Source: DATDYQ01 sp035288965 (lineage in GTDB: Archaea > Nanobdellota > Nanobdellia > SCGC-AAA011-G17 > JAGVZF01). Taken from it: a stretch of DNA of 5,071 nt. Positions 1-4,971 of the stretch are shown piece by piece. Positions within the stretch are counted from its first letter, which is position 1, and every line of letters begins with the position of its first letter. Position numbers and translations under genes: made by a program. The stretch covers positions 1 through 5,071 of the forward strand of contig DATDYQ010000016.1 of the NCBI GenBank assembly GCA_035288965.1. Direction: 5' to 3'. Under the pieces are notes generated by a model. It had not been told where the DNA came from and made no database searches. It worked only from the letters and a program-made list of their open reading frames with translations.

Positions 1-195
1 CATTCAGCTTCTGTTGGAAGAATAGATGAAGATCAATTATTCTATCTAATGTCTCGTGGTTTATCAAAAGACGAAGCTAAACATGCTATTATTACAGGAT
101 TTTTTAATCCAGTTCTAGAATTACTTTCAGAAGATTTAAGAGAAACATTTTTAACTTTAATAAAACAGAAACTTGTCTATGAAAAAACAAATTGA
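1..195 (+). CDS. sufD: SUF scaffold subunit SufD (SufB/SufD family), C-terminal 64 residues, 5' truncated by window edge
   Basis: Frame 1 is open from the first base to a TGA at 193-195 and encodes 64 residues. The segment reads HSASVGRIDEDQLFYL, then MSRGLS, then a GFFNPVLELL stretch. This is the conserved C-terminal helix region of SufB/SufD proteins, which form the beta-helix scaffold of the SufBCD iron-sulfur assembly complex in the cytoplasm. The first codon is the conserved His of the H-x-A motif. SufB normally has HEA and ends in a short SVG-like tail. Here the motif is HSA and the tail ends EKTN, which favours SufD. Its position directly before sufS also fits SufD, as in the Gram-positive C-D-S-U-B order. 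The 3' end overlaps the next gene by 17 nt, suggesting translational coupling. Family membership is firm; the choice of SufD over SufB is an inference. Confidence 0.88.
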   Translation, partial: HSASVGRIDEDQLFYLMSRGLSKDEAKHAIITGFFNPVLELLSEDLRETFLTLIKQKLVYEKTN

Positions 196-1393
196 AAGGG
201 ACTTTCCTATTCTCACTAGGAAAATTAATGGCAAGAGATTGATTTATCTAGATAATGCAGCAACATCTCAAAAACCAATTCAAGTTATTAACACTATTTC
301 AGATTTTTATAAAAAACATAATGCAAATATTCATCGAAGTATTCATACTTTAGGAAATGAATCAACTGAACTATATGAAAATTCAAGAGAAAAAGTTTCT
401 AAATTTATTAATTCAAAATCACAAGAAATAATATTTACAAGATCTACTACTGAATCTATCAACACAATTGCTTATTCTTTAATGAAACAAGGAACTAAAA
501 AAGGAGATGAAATTATTTTATTTATAGCAGAACATCATGCTAACATTATTCCTTGGCAATTTTTATATAAATTTAAAGGTGTTAAATTAAAATACATTAA
601 TCTTAACAAAGATACAACTTTAGATATGAAACATTTTGGATCATTGTTAACAAAAAACACAAAACTAGTTGCTCTAACTCATTGCTCTAATGTAACAGGA
701 ACTATAAATAATATTAAAGATATAAGTAAATTAGTTCATGATAATAAATCATTATTTTTAGTAGATGCAGCTCAATCAGTTCCTCATTTTAAAGTTGATT
801 CAAGTTACGCTGATTTCCTGGCTTTTTCAGGTCATAAAATGCTCGGCCCAACTGGAATAGGAATCTTATCTGCAAAAGAAGAGTTACAAGAAAAAATGGA
901 ACCATTTTTAGGCGGTGGAAATATGATAAAAGAAGTTAATTTACTTGAAACAACATATAAAAATGCTCCTTACAAATTTGAAGCAGGAACTCCACCAATA
1001 GCAGATGCAATTGGATTAGGAGCAGCCATAGATTATCTTAATGATATTGGCATGGATAATATTCAATCACATGAAAAAGAATTAACAACATATGCTTTAA
1101 AAAGATTGCAAGAAATTAAAGATTTAAAAATTCATGGCTCATTAGATGTTAAGAAAAGAATCGGAGTAATTTCATTTTCAATGGAAAAAATTCATCCACA
1201 CGATATTGCAGCTATCTTAGATACAAAAGGAATAGCAATAAGAGCAGGTCATAACTGTGCTCAACCTTTAATGAAATTTTTACAAGTTCCAGCTGTTGGA
1301 AGGGCATCATTTTATTTATATAACAAAAAAGAAGATGTTGATTCATTAATAAATGGATTATTGGAGGTTAAAAAAGTATTTAAAAGAAAATGA
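179..1393 (+). CDS. sufS: SufS-type (group II) cysteine desulfurase, PLP-dependent
   Basis: Encodes 404 residues, the usual SufS length. The enzyme removes sulfur from L-cysteine, giving alanine and an enzyme persulfide that is passed to the SUF machinery. Visible motifs in order are YLDNAATSQKP (23-33), EHHANIIPWQ (118-127, cofactor-contacting His), THCSNVTGT (167-175), DAAQSVPH (196-203), SGHK with the PLP Schiff-base Lys220, GGGNM near the middle, FEAGTPP, RAGHNCAQPLM with the catalytic Cys360, and GRASFYLYN with Arg375. All key residues are present. The desulfurase Cys lies in the short RxGHxCAQP loop typical of group II enzymes, which usually need an acceptor such as SufE or SufU. The ATG at 179 is preferred over an in-frame TTG at 173, which adds only two residues. 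No Shine-Dalgarno site is evident, and the start lies inside the upstream gene, so translation is probably coupled. The stop overlaps the next start as ATGA. Confidence 0.97.
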   Translation: MKKQIERDFPILTRKINGKRLIYLDNAATSQKPIQVINTISDFYKKHNANIHRSIHTLGNESTELYENSREKVSKFINSKSQEIIFTRSTTESINTIAYSLMKQGTKKGDEIILFIAEHHANIIPWQFLYKFKGVKLKYINLNKDTTLDMKHFGSLLTKNTKLVALTHCSNVTGTINNIKDISKLVHDNKSLFLVDAAQSVPHFKVDSSYADFLAFSGHKMLGPTGIGILSAKEELQEKMEPFLGGGNMIKEVNLLETTYKNAPYKFEAGTPPIADAIGLGAAIDYLNDIGMDNIQSHEKELTTYALKRLQEIKDLKIHGSLDVKKRIGVISFSMEKIHPHDIAAILDTKGIAIRAGHNCAQPLMKFLQVPAVGRASFYLYNKKEDVDSLINGLLEVKKVFKRK

Positions 1394-1761
1394 ACGATTA
1401 TTCAGAAGAAATCCTAGATCATTATGAAAACCCAAATCATTTTGGTAGAATATTGAATGCTGATAAGAGAGCATATGACTTAAATCCTTTATGTGGGGAT
1501 CATTTAATATTCGAAGTTAAGCTAGAGAATAATAAAATAAAAGACGTTAAATATTCAGGAAATGGCTGTGCAATATCTCAAGCAACAGCTGATTTATTAA
1601 TAGATGAAATGATAGGTAAATCTTTTGATGAACTTAAATCTATTAATAGTGAATATGTTTTAAAACTAGTTGGAATTAAACTATCTCCTGCAAGAATAAA
1701 ATGTGCTTTATTATCTTTTGAAATTCTTAAAAAACTTATTAATCCCAAAGATATAGCATAA
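1390..1761 (+). CDS. sufU: SufU/IscU-type sulfur acceptor or Fe-S scaffold protein
   Basis: Encodes 123 residues of the NifU N-terminal (IscU/SufU) family. The three family cysteines and the Asp are present: Cys35 in NPLCGD with Asp37, Cys60 in GNGCAISQA, and Cys105 in PARIKCALL. SufU binds zinc through such residues and takes the persulfide sulfur from SufS; IscU builds clusters on them. The PARIKCA segment and Lys104, where IscU has His, resemble SufU, and the IscU chaperone motif LPPVK is absent. However, Cys60 and Cys105 are only 45 residues apart. That is close to IscU spacing and lacks the insert of roughly 20 residues seen in Bacillus SufU. Its start overlaps the sufS stop by 4 nt, so the pairing with SufS supports the SufU role. 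The stop codon lies directly before a TATA-like box for the next gene. Confidence 0.94.
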   Translation: MNDYSEEILDHYENPNHFGRILNADKRAYDLNPLCGDHLIFEVKLENNKIKDVKYSGNGCAISQATADLLIDEMIGKSFDELKSINSEYVLKLVGIKLSPARIKCALLSFEILKKLINPKDIA

Positions 1762-1769
1762 TTTATATA
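1762..1769 (+). promoter_or_regulatory. Putative archaeal TATA box for the pseudo-subtilase gene
   Basis: The octamer TTTATATA begins at the base after the sufU stop codon. A transcript starting about 25 nt downstream of its centre would begin near 1790-1793 and leave a leader of about 15 nt carrying the GAGG site. AT-rich sequence makes chance TATA matches common, so this rests mainly on spacing. Confidence 0.5.
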
Positions 1770-1775
1770 TTAGCA

Positions 1776-1802
1776 CCTCTTTCATAAATTCTAAAAAAGA
1801 GG
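1776..1802 (+). promoter_or_regulatory. Inverted repeat that pairs with the Shine-Dalgarno site of the next gene
   Basis: CCTCTTT at 1776-1782 is perfectly complementary to AAAGAGG at 1796-1802, giving a 7-bp stem with a 13-nt loop. The right arm contains the GAGG ribosome binding site. A transcript from the TATA-like box at 1762-1769 would start after the left arm, so the hairpin could form only in read-through RNA from the suf operon. A regulatory role is inferred. It lacks a following T-tract, so it does not look like an intrinsic terminator. Confidence 0.4.
1799..1802 (+). promoter_or_regulatory. Shine-Dalgarno site GAGG, supports ATG at 1808
   Basis: GAGG lies 5 nt before the ATG at 1808 and matches the CCTC core of the usual 16S rRNA 3' end. 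It is the only clear Shine-Dalgarno site in the window; the other complete genes start by overlap or appear leaderless. It fixes the start so that a signal peptide follows immediately. Confidence 0.65.
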
Positions 1803-1807
1803 CAAAG

Positions 1808-3841
1808 ATGAATACAAAATTTATTTATTTATTAGTAATCTTAATTTTAGTTAATAATGTATATGCCTTGGATGTTTCTACAAATTCTCAATATATTGAT
1901 GTAGGATCAGTTCGTTCAGGAACAGCTCCAAACTGGCAGGGATTAACAGGCAAAGAAGTTATTGTAGGAATAGTAAGCACTGGAATTGATTTGAATCATA
2001 AAGACTTTAAAAATCCAGATCTAACAACAAGAATTCTTTATTACTGGACTCAAGATGGTAGCGCACCACCTCCTACTCCTGGACTTAACTATGGTAATGA
2101 GTGCACGAAACTGCAGTTGGATACAGGCACATGCTCTTATGCAGGCACATCTCTTATGAGAGATCCAGATGGTCAAGGAACTCATCATACAGGAATTGCA
2201 GCCGGAAATGGTCAAGCTACCAATACTGTTAGTACTGTTGGATGTAATACTCTCCAATACCCTTTTGGAGGTTTTTGTCCACCCTATCGTTATGTTGGTG
2301 TTGCACCTCAGGCAGATATAATCATAGTAAAAGCATACACTACTAACGTACTAACTCCAGGCATAAATTTAAGAATATTATCAGATTCAGTTGATTACAT
2401 CTTTCAAAAAGCGGCATTGCTTAATAAAGATGCAGTAATCCTTTTAGACCCAGATTTGGATTCAGATTTAATATATGGTTCACGGGATAATACAGACCCT
2501 ATTGAGGAAAAACTAAACACTTTAACTGGTCCAGGAAAGATAATAGTTGTTCCTATCGGGGATCGAGCTTCAAGCAGTCTTCATGCCAAAAAAACAGGCC
2601 CGCAATCTGCCCAGTATGATTTAACCTTCAATATTCCAACATATCCAATTGATACATCAGCCAACAAAAAAGTTAACATTGAAGGGTGGTATGATGTAAA
2701 TGACAATATGCAAGTGAGCATAATATCTCCTAATGGATTTGTTGTTGGGCCAATATCAAAAGGAACTGTCAGCGGCACATCTACAAATGATGGAGCTATT
2801 TATGTATCCAACGGAAATGCGCTTCTGCCAAATGGGCAGGATGACCCATTCAGCAGACTTGGAAATAATTCCGAAGGGGATAATGAAATAGCTATTCAAA
2901 TATATAACCAAAATACAGTAGTTGTTTTATCTGGAATATGGACTATAAGAATCAATCCAATCAGTCAAGAAAAAGATGTAAATCTTTGGATACCTTATTA
3001 TACATTCCCAGGCGGTAAAAAACCAATATTTGTAACAGGACTTTCCCAAGATACAACACTGACAACGCCTTCAAGCGCCAGTAATCTTATATCAGTAGGA
3101 TCATATGTGGCAAAGACAACTTGGACAAGTACAAACGGTGGAACTTATACTTGTGCTCCAAGTTCGAATATCATAAGCTCATCCTCAAGCAAAGGTCCAC
3201 GACTTACAGCAACAGATATAATAAGACCCGATTTAGTTGCCCCAGGCCAGTGCACTGCATCATCATTATCTACTGCAGCAACTCGTCCGCCAACAGATAA
3301 AGTTGAGGATGGAGTTCATGTGGAAGGTTATCACGGGACGACCGAAGCAGCAGCCCATGTAGCAGGAGCAGTTGCTTTAATGTTACAAAAATGTCCTGAT
3401 CTAACTCCAGCAGAAGCAAAAGATATGTTGAAAAATCAACTAACTATAGCAGATAGTTATACAGGCCCAGTTCCGAATAATATTTATGGTAATGGAAAAC
3501 TAAAACTAAAACAATTTACATGTGTTAATGATCAAGATAATGATGGCTGCGTTAACACACAGGATTTTAATCCAATTTTAGCTTGTTCAAAAAATACATG
3601 TAAAGCAGATAATTCACTTTGCGATTCAACTTGTAAACCAGTTCAATGTGCTTCTAATCAAAAATGTGTTTCAAATACACAAGGAAATAAAGTTTGTACT
3701 GATCTTCCACCTCAAAAAAAAATTGCTCTATATTCTCCAGATCGTTTTTCTACTGTTTTCGCAGCAATAGTTTTATTAATAGCCTTCTTAATCTATTTCA
3801 CAAATATTGAAAGAGCTGGTAAAAAGAAGAAAAACAAATAA
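1808..3841 (+). CDS. Secreted, membrane-anchored S8 subtilase-fold protein, predicted catalytically dead (pseudoprotease)
   Basis: Encodes 677 residues. Residues 1-20 form a Sec-type signal peptide ending VYA. A subtilase-like domain spans about 38-565. An insertion at about 265-400, probably beta-sandwich (it contains a GIWTIRI strand), resembles the jelly-roll insert of Csp-type subtilases. Residues 572-630 hold nine Cys and a DQDNDG loop like the calcium loops of thrombospondin type 3 repeats. A hydrophobic helix (about 649-667) and a Lys-rich tail form a C-terminal anchor. The fold is shown by VIVGIVSTGID (51-61), GTHHTGIAAGNG (124-135), RYVGVAPQAD (161-170), SSKGP (460-464), RPDLVAPG (473-480) and HVAGAVALML (517-526). 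The active site is degenerate: the DTG Asp is Ser57, the oxyanion Asn is Asp252 (IGD for AGN), and the GTS nucleophile is Thr512 (GTTEAAAHVAG); only His126 remains. There is no room for an I9 propeptide between signal and catalytic domain. It is probably a surface binding or structural protein. GC is well above that of neighbouring genes, hinting at separate ancestry. Confidence 0.9.
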   Translation: MNTKFIYLLVILILVNNVYALDVSTNSQYIDVGSVRSGTAPNWQGLTGKEVIVGIVSTGIDLNHKDFKNPDLTTRILYYWTQDGSAPPPTPGLNYGNECTKLQLDTGTCSYAGTSLMRDPDGQGTHHTGIAAGNGQATNTVSTVGCNTLQYPFGGFCPPYRYVGVAPQADIIIVKAYTTNVLTPGINLRILSDSVDYIFQKAALLNKDAVILLDPDLDSDLIYGSRDNTDPIEEKLNTLTGPGKIIVVPIGDRASSSLHAKKTGPQSAQYDLTFNIPTYPIDTSANKKVNIEGWYDVNDNMQVSIISPNGFVVGPISKGTVSGTSTNDGAIYVSNGNALLPNGQDDPFSRLGNNSEGDNEIAIQIYNQNTVVVLSGIWTIRINPISQEKDVNLWIPYYTFPGGKKPIFVTGLSQDTTLTTPSSASNLISVGSYVAKTTWTSTNGGTYTCAPSSNIISSSSSKGPRLTATDIIRPDLVAPGQCTASSLSTAATRPPTDKVEDGVHVEGYHGTTEAAAHVAGAVALMLQKCPDLTPAEAKDMLKNQLTIADSYTGPVPNNIYGNGKLKLKQFTCVNDQDNDGCVNTQDFNPILACSKNTCKADNSLCDSTCKPVQCASNQKCVSNTQGNKVCTDLPPQKKIALYSPDRFSTVFAAIVLLIAFLIYFTNIERAGKKKKNK

Positions 3842-3860
3842 ACTCTTATAATTATTTTTA
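3821..3860. terminator. Putative convergent terminator region with oligo-T tracts on both strands
   Basis: The 19-nt gap between the convergent genes has a T5 run at 3855-3859 on the plus strand, just after the pseudo-subtilase stop. On the minus strand, T5 runs lie opposite the A-rich lysine-tail codons at 3821-3825 and 3830-3834, just beyond the stop of the minus-strand gene. Archaeal transcription ends at oligo-T tracts without needing a hairpin. No strong stem-loop is visible, and T-runs are common in such AT-rich DNA. Confidence 0.4.
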
Positions 3861-4280
3861 TTAAAATTCACCACATTTTATTCCAACATCTTTAATAAAT
3901 TTTAATTCTCCATGAACATATTTTATAATTCCATCATAAAAACATAATGTATTATCATTAAAATCTATTACAAAAACACTAGCTCTTAATATCCTATTAA
4001 CATCATCTTCATCTTTAGTTAAGATGTTTGCTTGTACATTTAAATTATCTTCTCCTAAAAGTTCACCATTCAAATAAACTTGCCAATTTCCTTTTATTCT
4101 TGCTATATAATGCTCTTTTCCATTCTCATCTAAGAATTCTTTAATTTTATACCAGCCATCCTGACATATAGTAATGCTATAAAAATCATTACATTCAGAA
4201 AAATATGTCTTCTCATTTGCTGCAATAGCAACATTAGAAAATATGATAAATGCGATTGCAATTAATATCAGTTTTTTCAT
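3861..4280 (-). CDS. Small secreted protein with four cysteines, family not recognised
   Basis: Encodes 139 residues. A Lys-Lys start and a hydrophobic stretch (residues 3-20, ending VAIA) form a clear Sec signal peptide, with cleavage probably after Ala20 or Ala21. The mature part of about 119 residues has four cysteines (30, 39, 113, 136), which could form two disulfides outside the cell. It looks globular and beta-rich: alternating segments such as YIARIKGNWQVYLNGEL (58-74) and ASVFVIDF (100-107) read like strands, and there is no second membrane segment. I do not recognise the family. The ATG at 4280 has no Shine-Dalgarno site. A TATA-like box about 30 nt upstream fits a leaderless or nearly leaderless transcript. 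The gene is convergent with the pseudo-subtilase gene, 19 nt away, and both products are exported, but nothing in the sequence proves that they interact. The signal peptide and uninterrupted frame argue for a real gene. Confidence 0.8.
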   Translation of the reverse strand: MKKLILIAIAFIIFSNVAIAANEKTYFSECNDFYSITICQDGWYKIKEFLDENGKEHYIARIKGNWQVYLNGELLGEDNLNVQANILTKDEDDVNRILRASVFVIDFNDNTLCFYDGIIKYVHGELKFIKDVGIKCGEF

Positions 4281-4306
4281 GTTTTCATAGATATTTACTT
4301 ATAAAA

Positions 4307-4314
4307 TATATAAA
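4307..4314 (-). promoter_or_regulatory. Putative TATA box for the minus-strand secreted protein gene
   Basis: Read on the minus strand this is TTTATATA, the same octamer as at 1762-1769. Its centre lies about 30 nt before the ATG at 4280, so transcription would start within a few bases of the start codon. That matches the lack of a Shine-Dalgarno site. The surrounding DNA is almost pure AT, which lowers confidence. Confidence 0.4.
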
Positions 4315-4352
4315 ATGACATATATATAAAGATATTTATTTTATAATATATA

Positions 4353-4376
4353 TTTAATATATTATTATCCTGGAAA
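4353..4376 (+). repeat. Direct repeat copy 1 (22 of 24 identical to 4948-4971)
   Basis: TTTAATATATT followed by ATTATCCTGGAAA matches the sequence at 4948-4971 except at two positions (A for C, C for A). It lies in the intergenic region 42 nt before the deaminase start. Unlike copy 2 it has CTGG in place of CATGG, so it contains no start codon. It may be a shared promoter-type element, a remnant of a duplicated gene start, or a coincidence in AT-rich DNA. Confidence 0.4.
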
Positions 4377-4386
4377 AAAAGATAAG

Positions 4387-4395
4387 TTTTTAAAT
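4387..4395 (+). promoter_or_regulatory. Putative BRE/TATA promoter of the dCTP deaminase-family gene
   Basis: TTTTTAAAT is centred about 27 nt before the ATG at 4418. It is preceded by a purine-rich run at 4371-4386 that could serve as a TFB-recognition element. This spacing predicts a leaderless transcript, consistent with no Shine-Dalgarno site before the ATG. The call rests on spacing and composition only. Confidence 0.4.
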
Positions 4396-4417
4396 TAAAT
4401 TAGATATTAATTCTTTA

Positions 4418-4921
4418 ATGATATTAACAAAAAAAGAGATTTTAAAAGAAATAAAAAATAATAATATTAAAATAACTCCATTTAATAAATCTTATATTGG
4501 AGCAGCTTCTATTGATTTAACTCTAGATAATAAATTTAGATTATTAAAAACAAATGGTCCTCATGTTCTAAAAGAAACATCTGATTTCAAGAAATATTCA
4601 AAATTAATTACTTCAAATTCATTTACTTTAATGCCAAATCAATTTGTTCTTGGAATAACTAGAGAAAGAATAAAACTTCCCTCAAATATTGCAGCTTGGC
4701 TTCATGGAAGGACAAGATTTGCTAGATTTGGATTAGCTATTCACGTTACAGCTTCTTTTATTCAGCCTGGAATTAATAATAAGCAAGTTTTAGAAATAAA
4801 AAACGTTTCAACAATGCCATTAATTTTAAAAAAAGGTTTAAGAGTTTGTCAATTAATATTAGAAAGAACAGAAGGTAATGCTGTTTATTCTGGAAAATTT
4901 AAAAATCAGACTTCATTGTAA
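4418..4921 (+). CDS. dcd: dCTP deaminase / dUTPase superfamily protein, probable dCTP deaminase
   Basis: Encodes 167 residues, within the usual range for archaeal dCTP deaminases. The family converts dCTP to dUTP (some archaeal members go on to dUMP), supplying dTTP synthesis or keeping dUTP low in the cytoplasm. Visible motifs are an MILTKKEI start as in Dcd, YIGAASIDLTL (26-36, equivalent to QPASVDLRL), LHGRTRFARFGL (95-106, equivalent to DGRSSLARLGL, with Arg103 matching the active-site Arg), IHVTASFIQPG (108-118), VLEI with Glu126 at the position of the catalytic deaminase Glu, and a YSGKF segment near the C-terminus. Two positions differ: Thr99 replaces the usual Ser, and Gln116 replaces the Asp of the IDPG or IDAG motif, which in dUTPase-type enzymes sits at the catalytic water or sugar-binding site. 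The retained Glu126 favours deaminase activity, with dUTPase activity less likely. It diverges from the minus-strand gene across a 137-nt gap. Confidence 0.87.
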   Translation: MILTKKEILKEIKNNNIKITPFNKSYIGAASIDLTLDNKFRLLKTNGPHVLKETSDFKKYSKLITSNSFTLMPNQFVLGITRERIKLPSNIAAWLHGRTRFARFGLAIHVTASFIQPGINNKQVLEIKNVSTMPLILKKGLRVCQLILERTEGNAVYSGKFKNQTSL

Positions 4922-4935
4922 GTAATAACGAAAGC

Positions 4936-4950
4936 TTTTTAATATTTTTT
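4936..4950 (+). terminator. Oligo-T terminator of the deaminase gene, overlapping a putative TATA box of the next gene
   Basis: T5 at 4936-4940 and T6 at 4945-4950 lie 14-29 nt after the deaminase stop and are the kind of tract at which archaeal RNA polymerase terminates. The first also begins TTTTTAATA (4936-4944), centred about 25 nt before the ATG at 4965, a spacing expected for a leaderless promoter. A short palindrome AAAGCTTT at 4931-4938 overlaps it. Terminator and promoter may thus share the same bases. Confidence 0.4.
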
Positions 4951-4971
4951 AATATATTCTTATCATGGAAA
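4948..4971 (+). repeat. Direct repeat copy 2 (22 of 24 identical to 4353-4376), spans a start codon
   Basis: TTTAATATATT followed by CTTATCATGGAAA includes the ATG at 4965 of the last gene. The AT-rich first half could match by chance, but the agreement continues through TTATC and TGGAAA, which are less AT-biased. See copy 1 for the differences. Confidence 0.4.

Noticed and set aside
173..178. In-frame TTG start two codons upstream of the sufS ATG
   Set aside because: No ribosome site favours it, and ATG at 179 gives the normal SufS N-terminus (a Lys-rich start followed by the RDFPIL segment).
1776..1802. Inverted repeat as an intrinsic terminator of the suf operon
   Set aside because: No T-tract follows the stem, and its right arm is the ribosome binding site of the next gene.
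2021..2257. 78-codon open frame on the minus strand
   Set aside because: It lies wholly inside the subtilase domain coding region, which has recognisable motifs. It has no signal, motif or ribosome site of its own and its Cys/Ser-rich composition looks like a shadow frame.
2581..2778. 65-codon open frame on the minus strand
   Set aside because: It is antisense to the conserved pseudo-subtilase frame with no independent support; it is a shadow frame helped by the higher GC content there.
1808..3841. Active subtilisin-like serine protease
   Set aside because: The fold matches, but codons 57 (AGC, Ser), 252 (GAT, Asp) and 512 (ACC, Thr) replace the Asp, Asn and Ser needed for normal catalysis. 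I checked these codons in the DNA.
4281..4417. Possible small RNA or origin in the AT-rich intergenic region
   Set aside because: The many TATATA runs reflect composition; I see no stable stem, no phased repeats and no open frame. Promoter-like elements for the flanking genes are enough to explain it.
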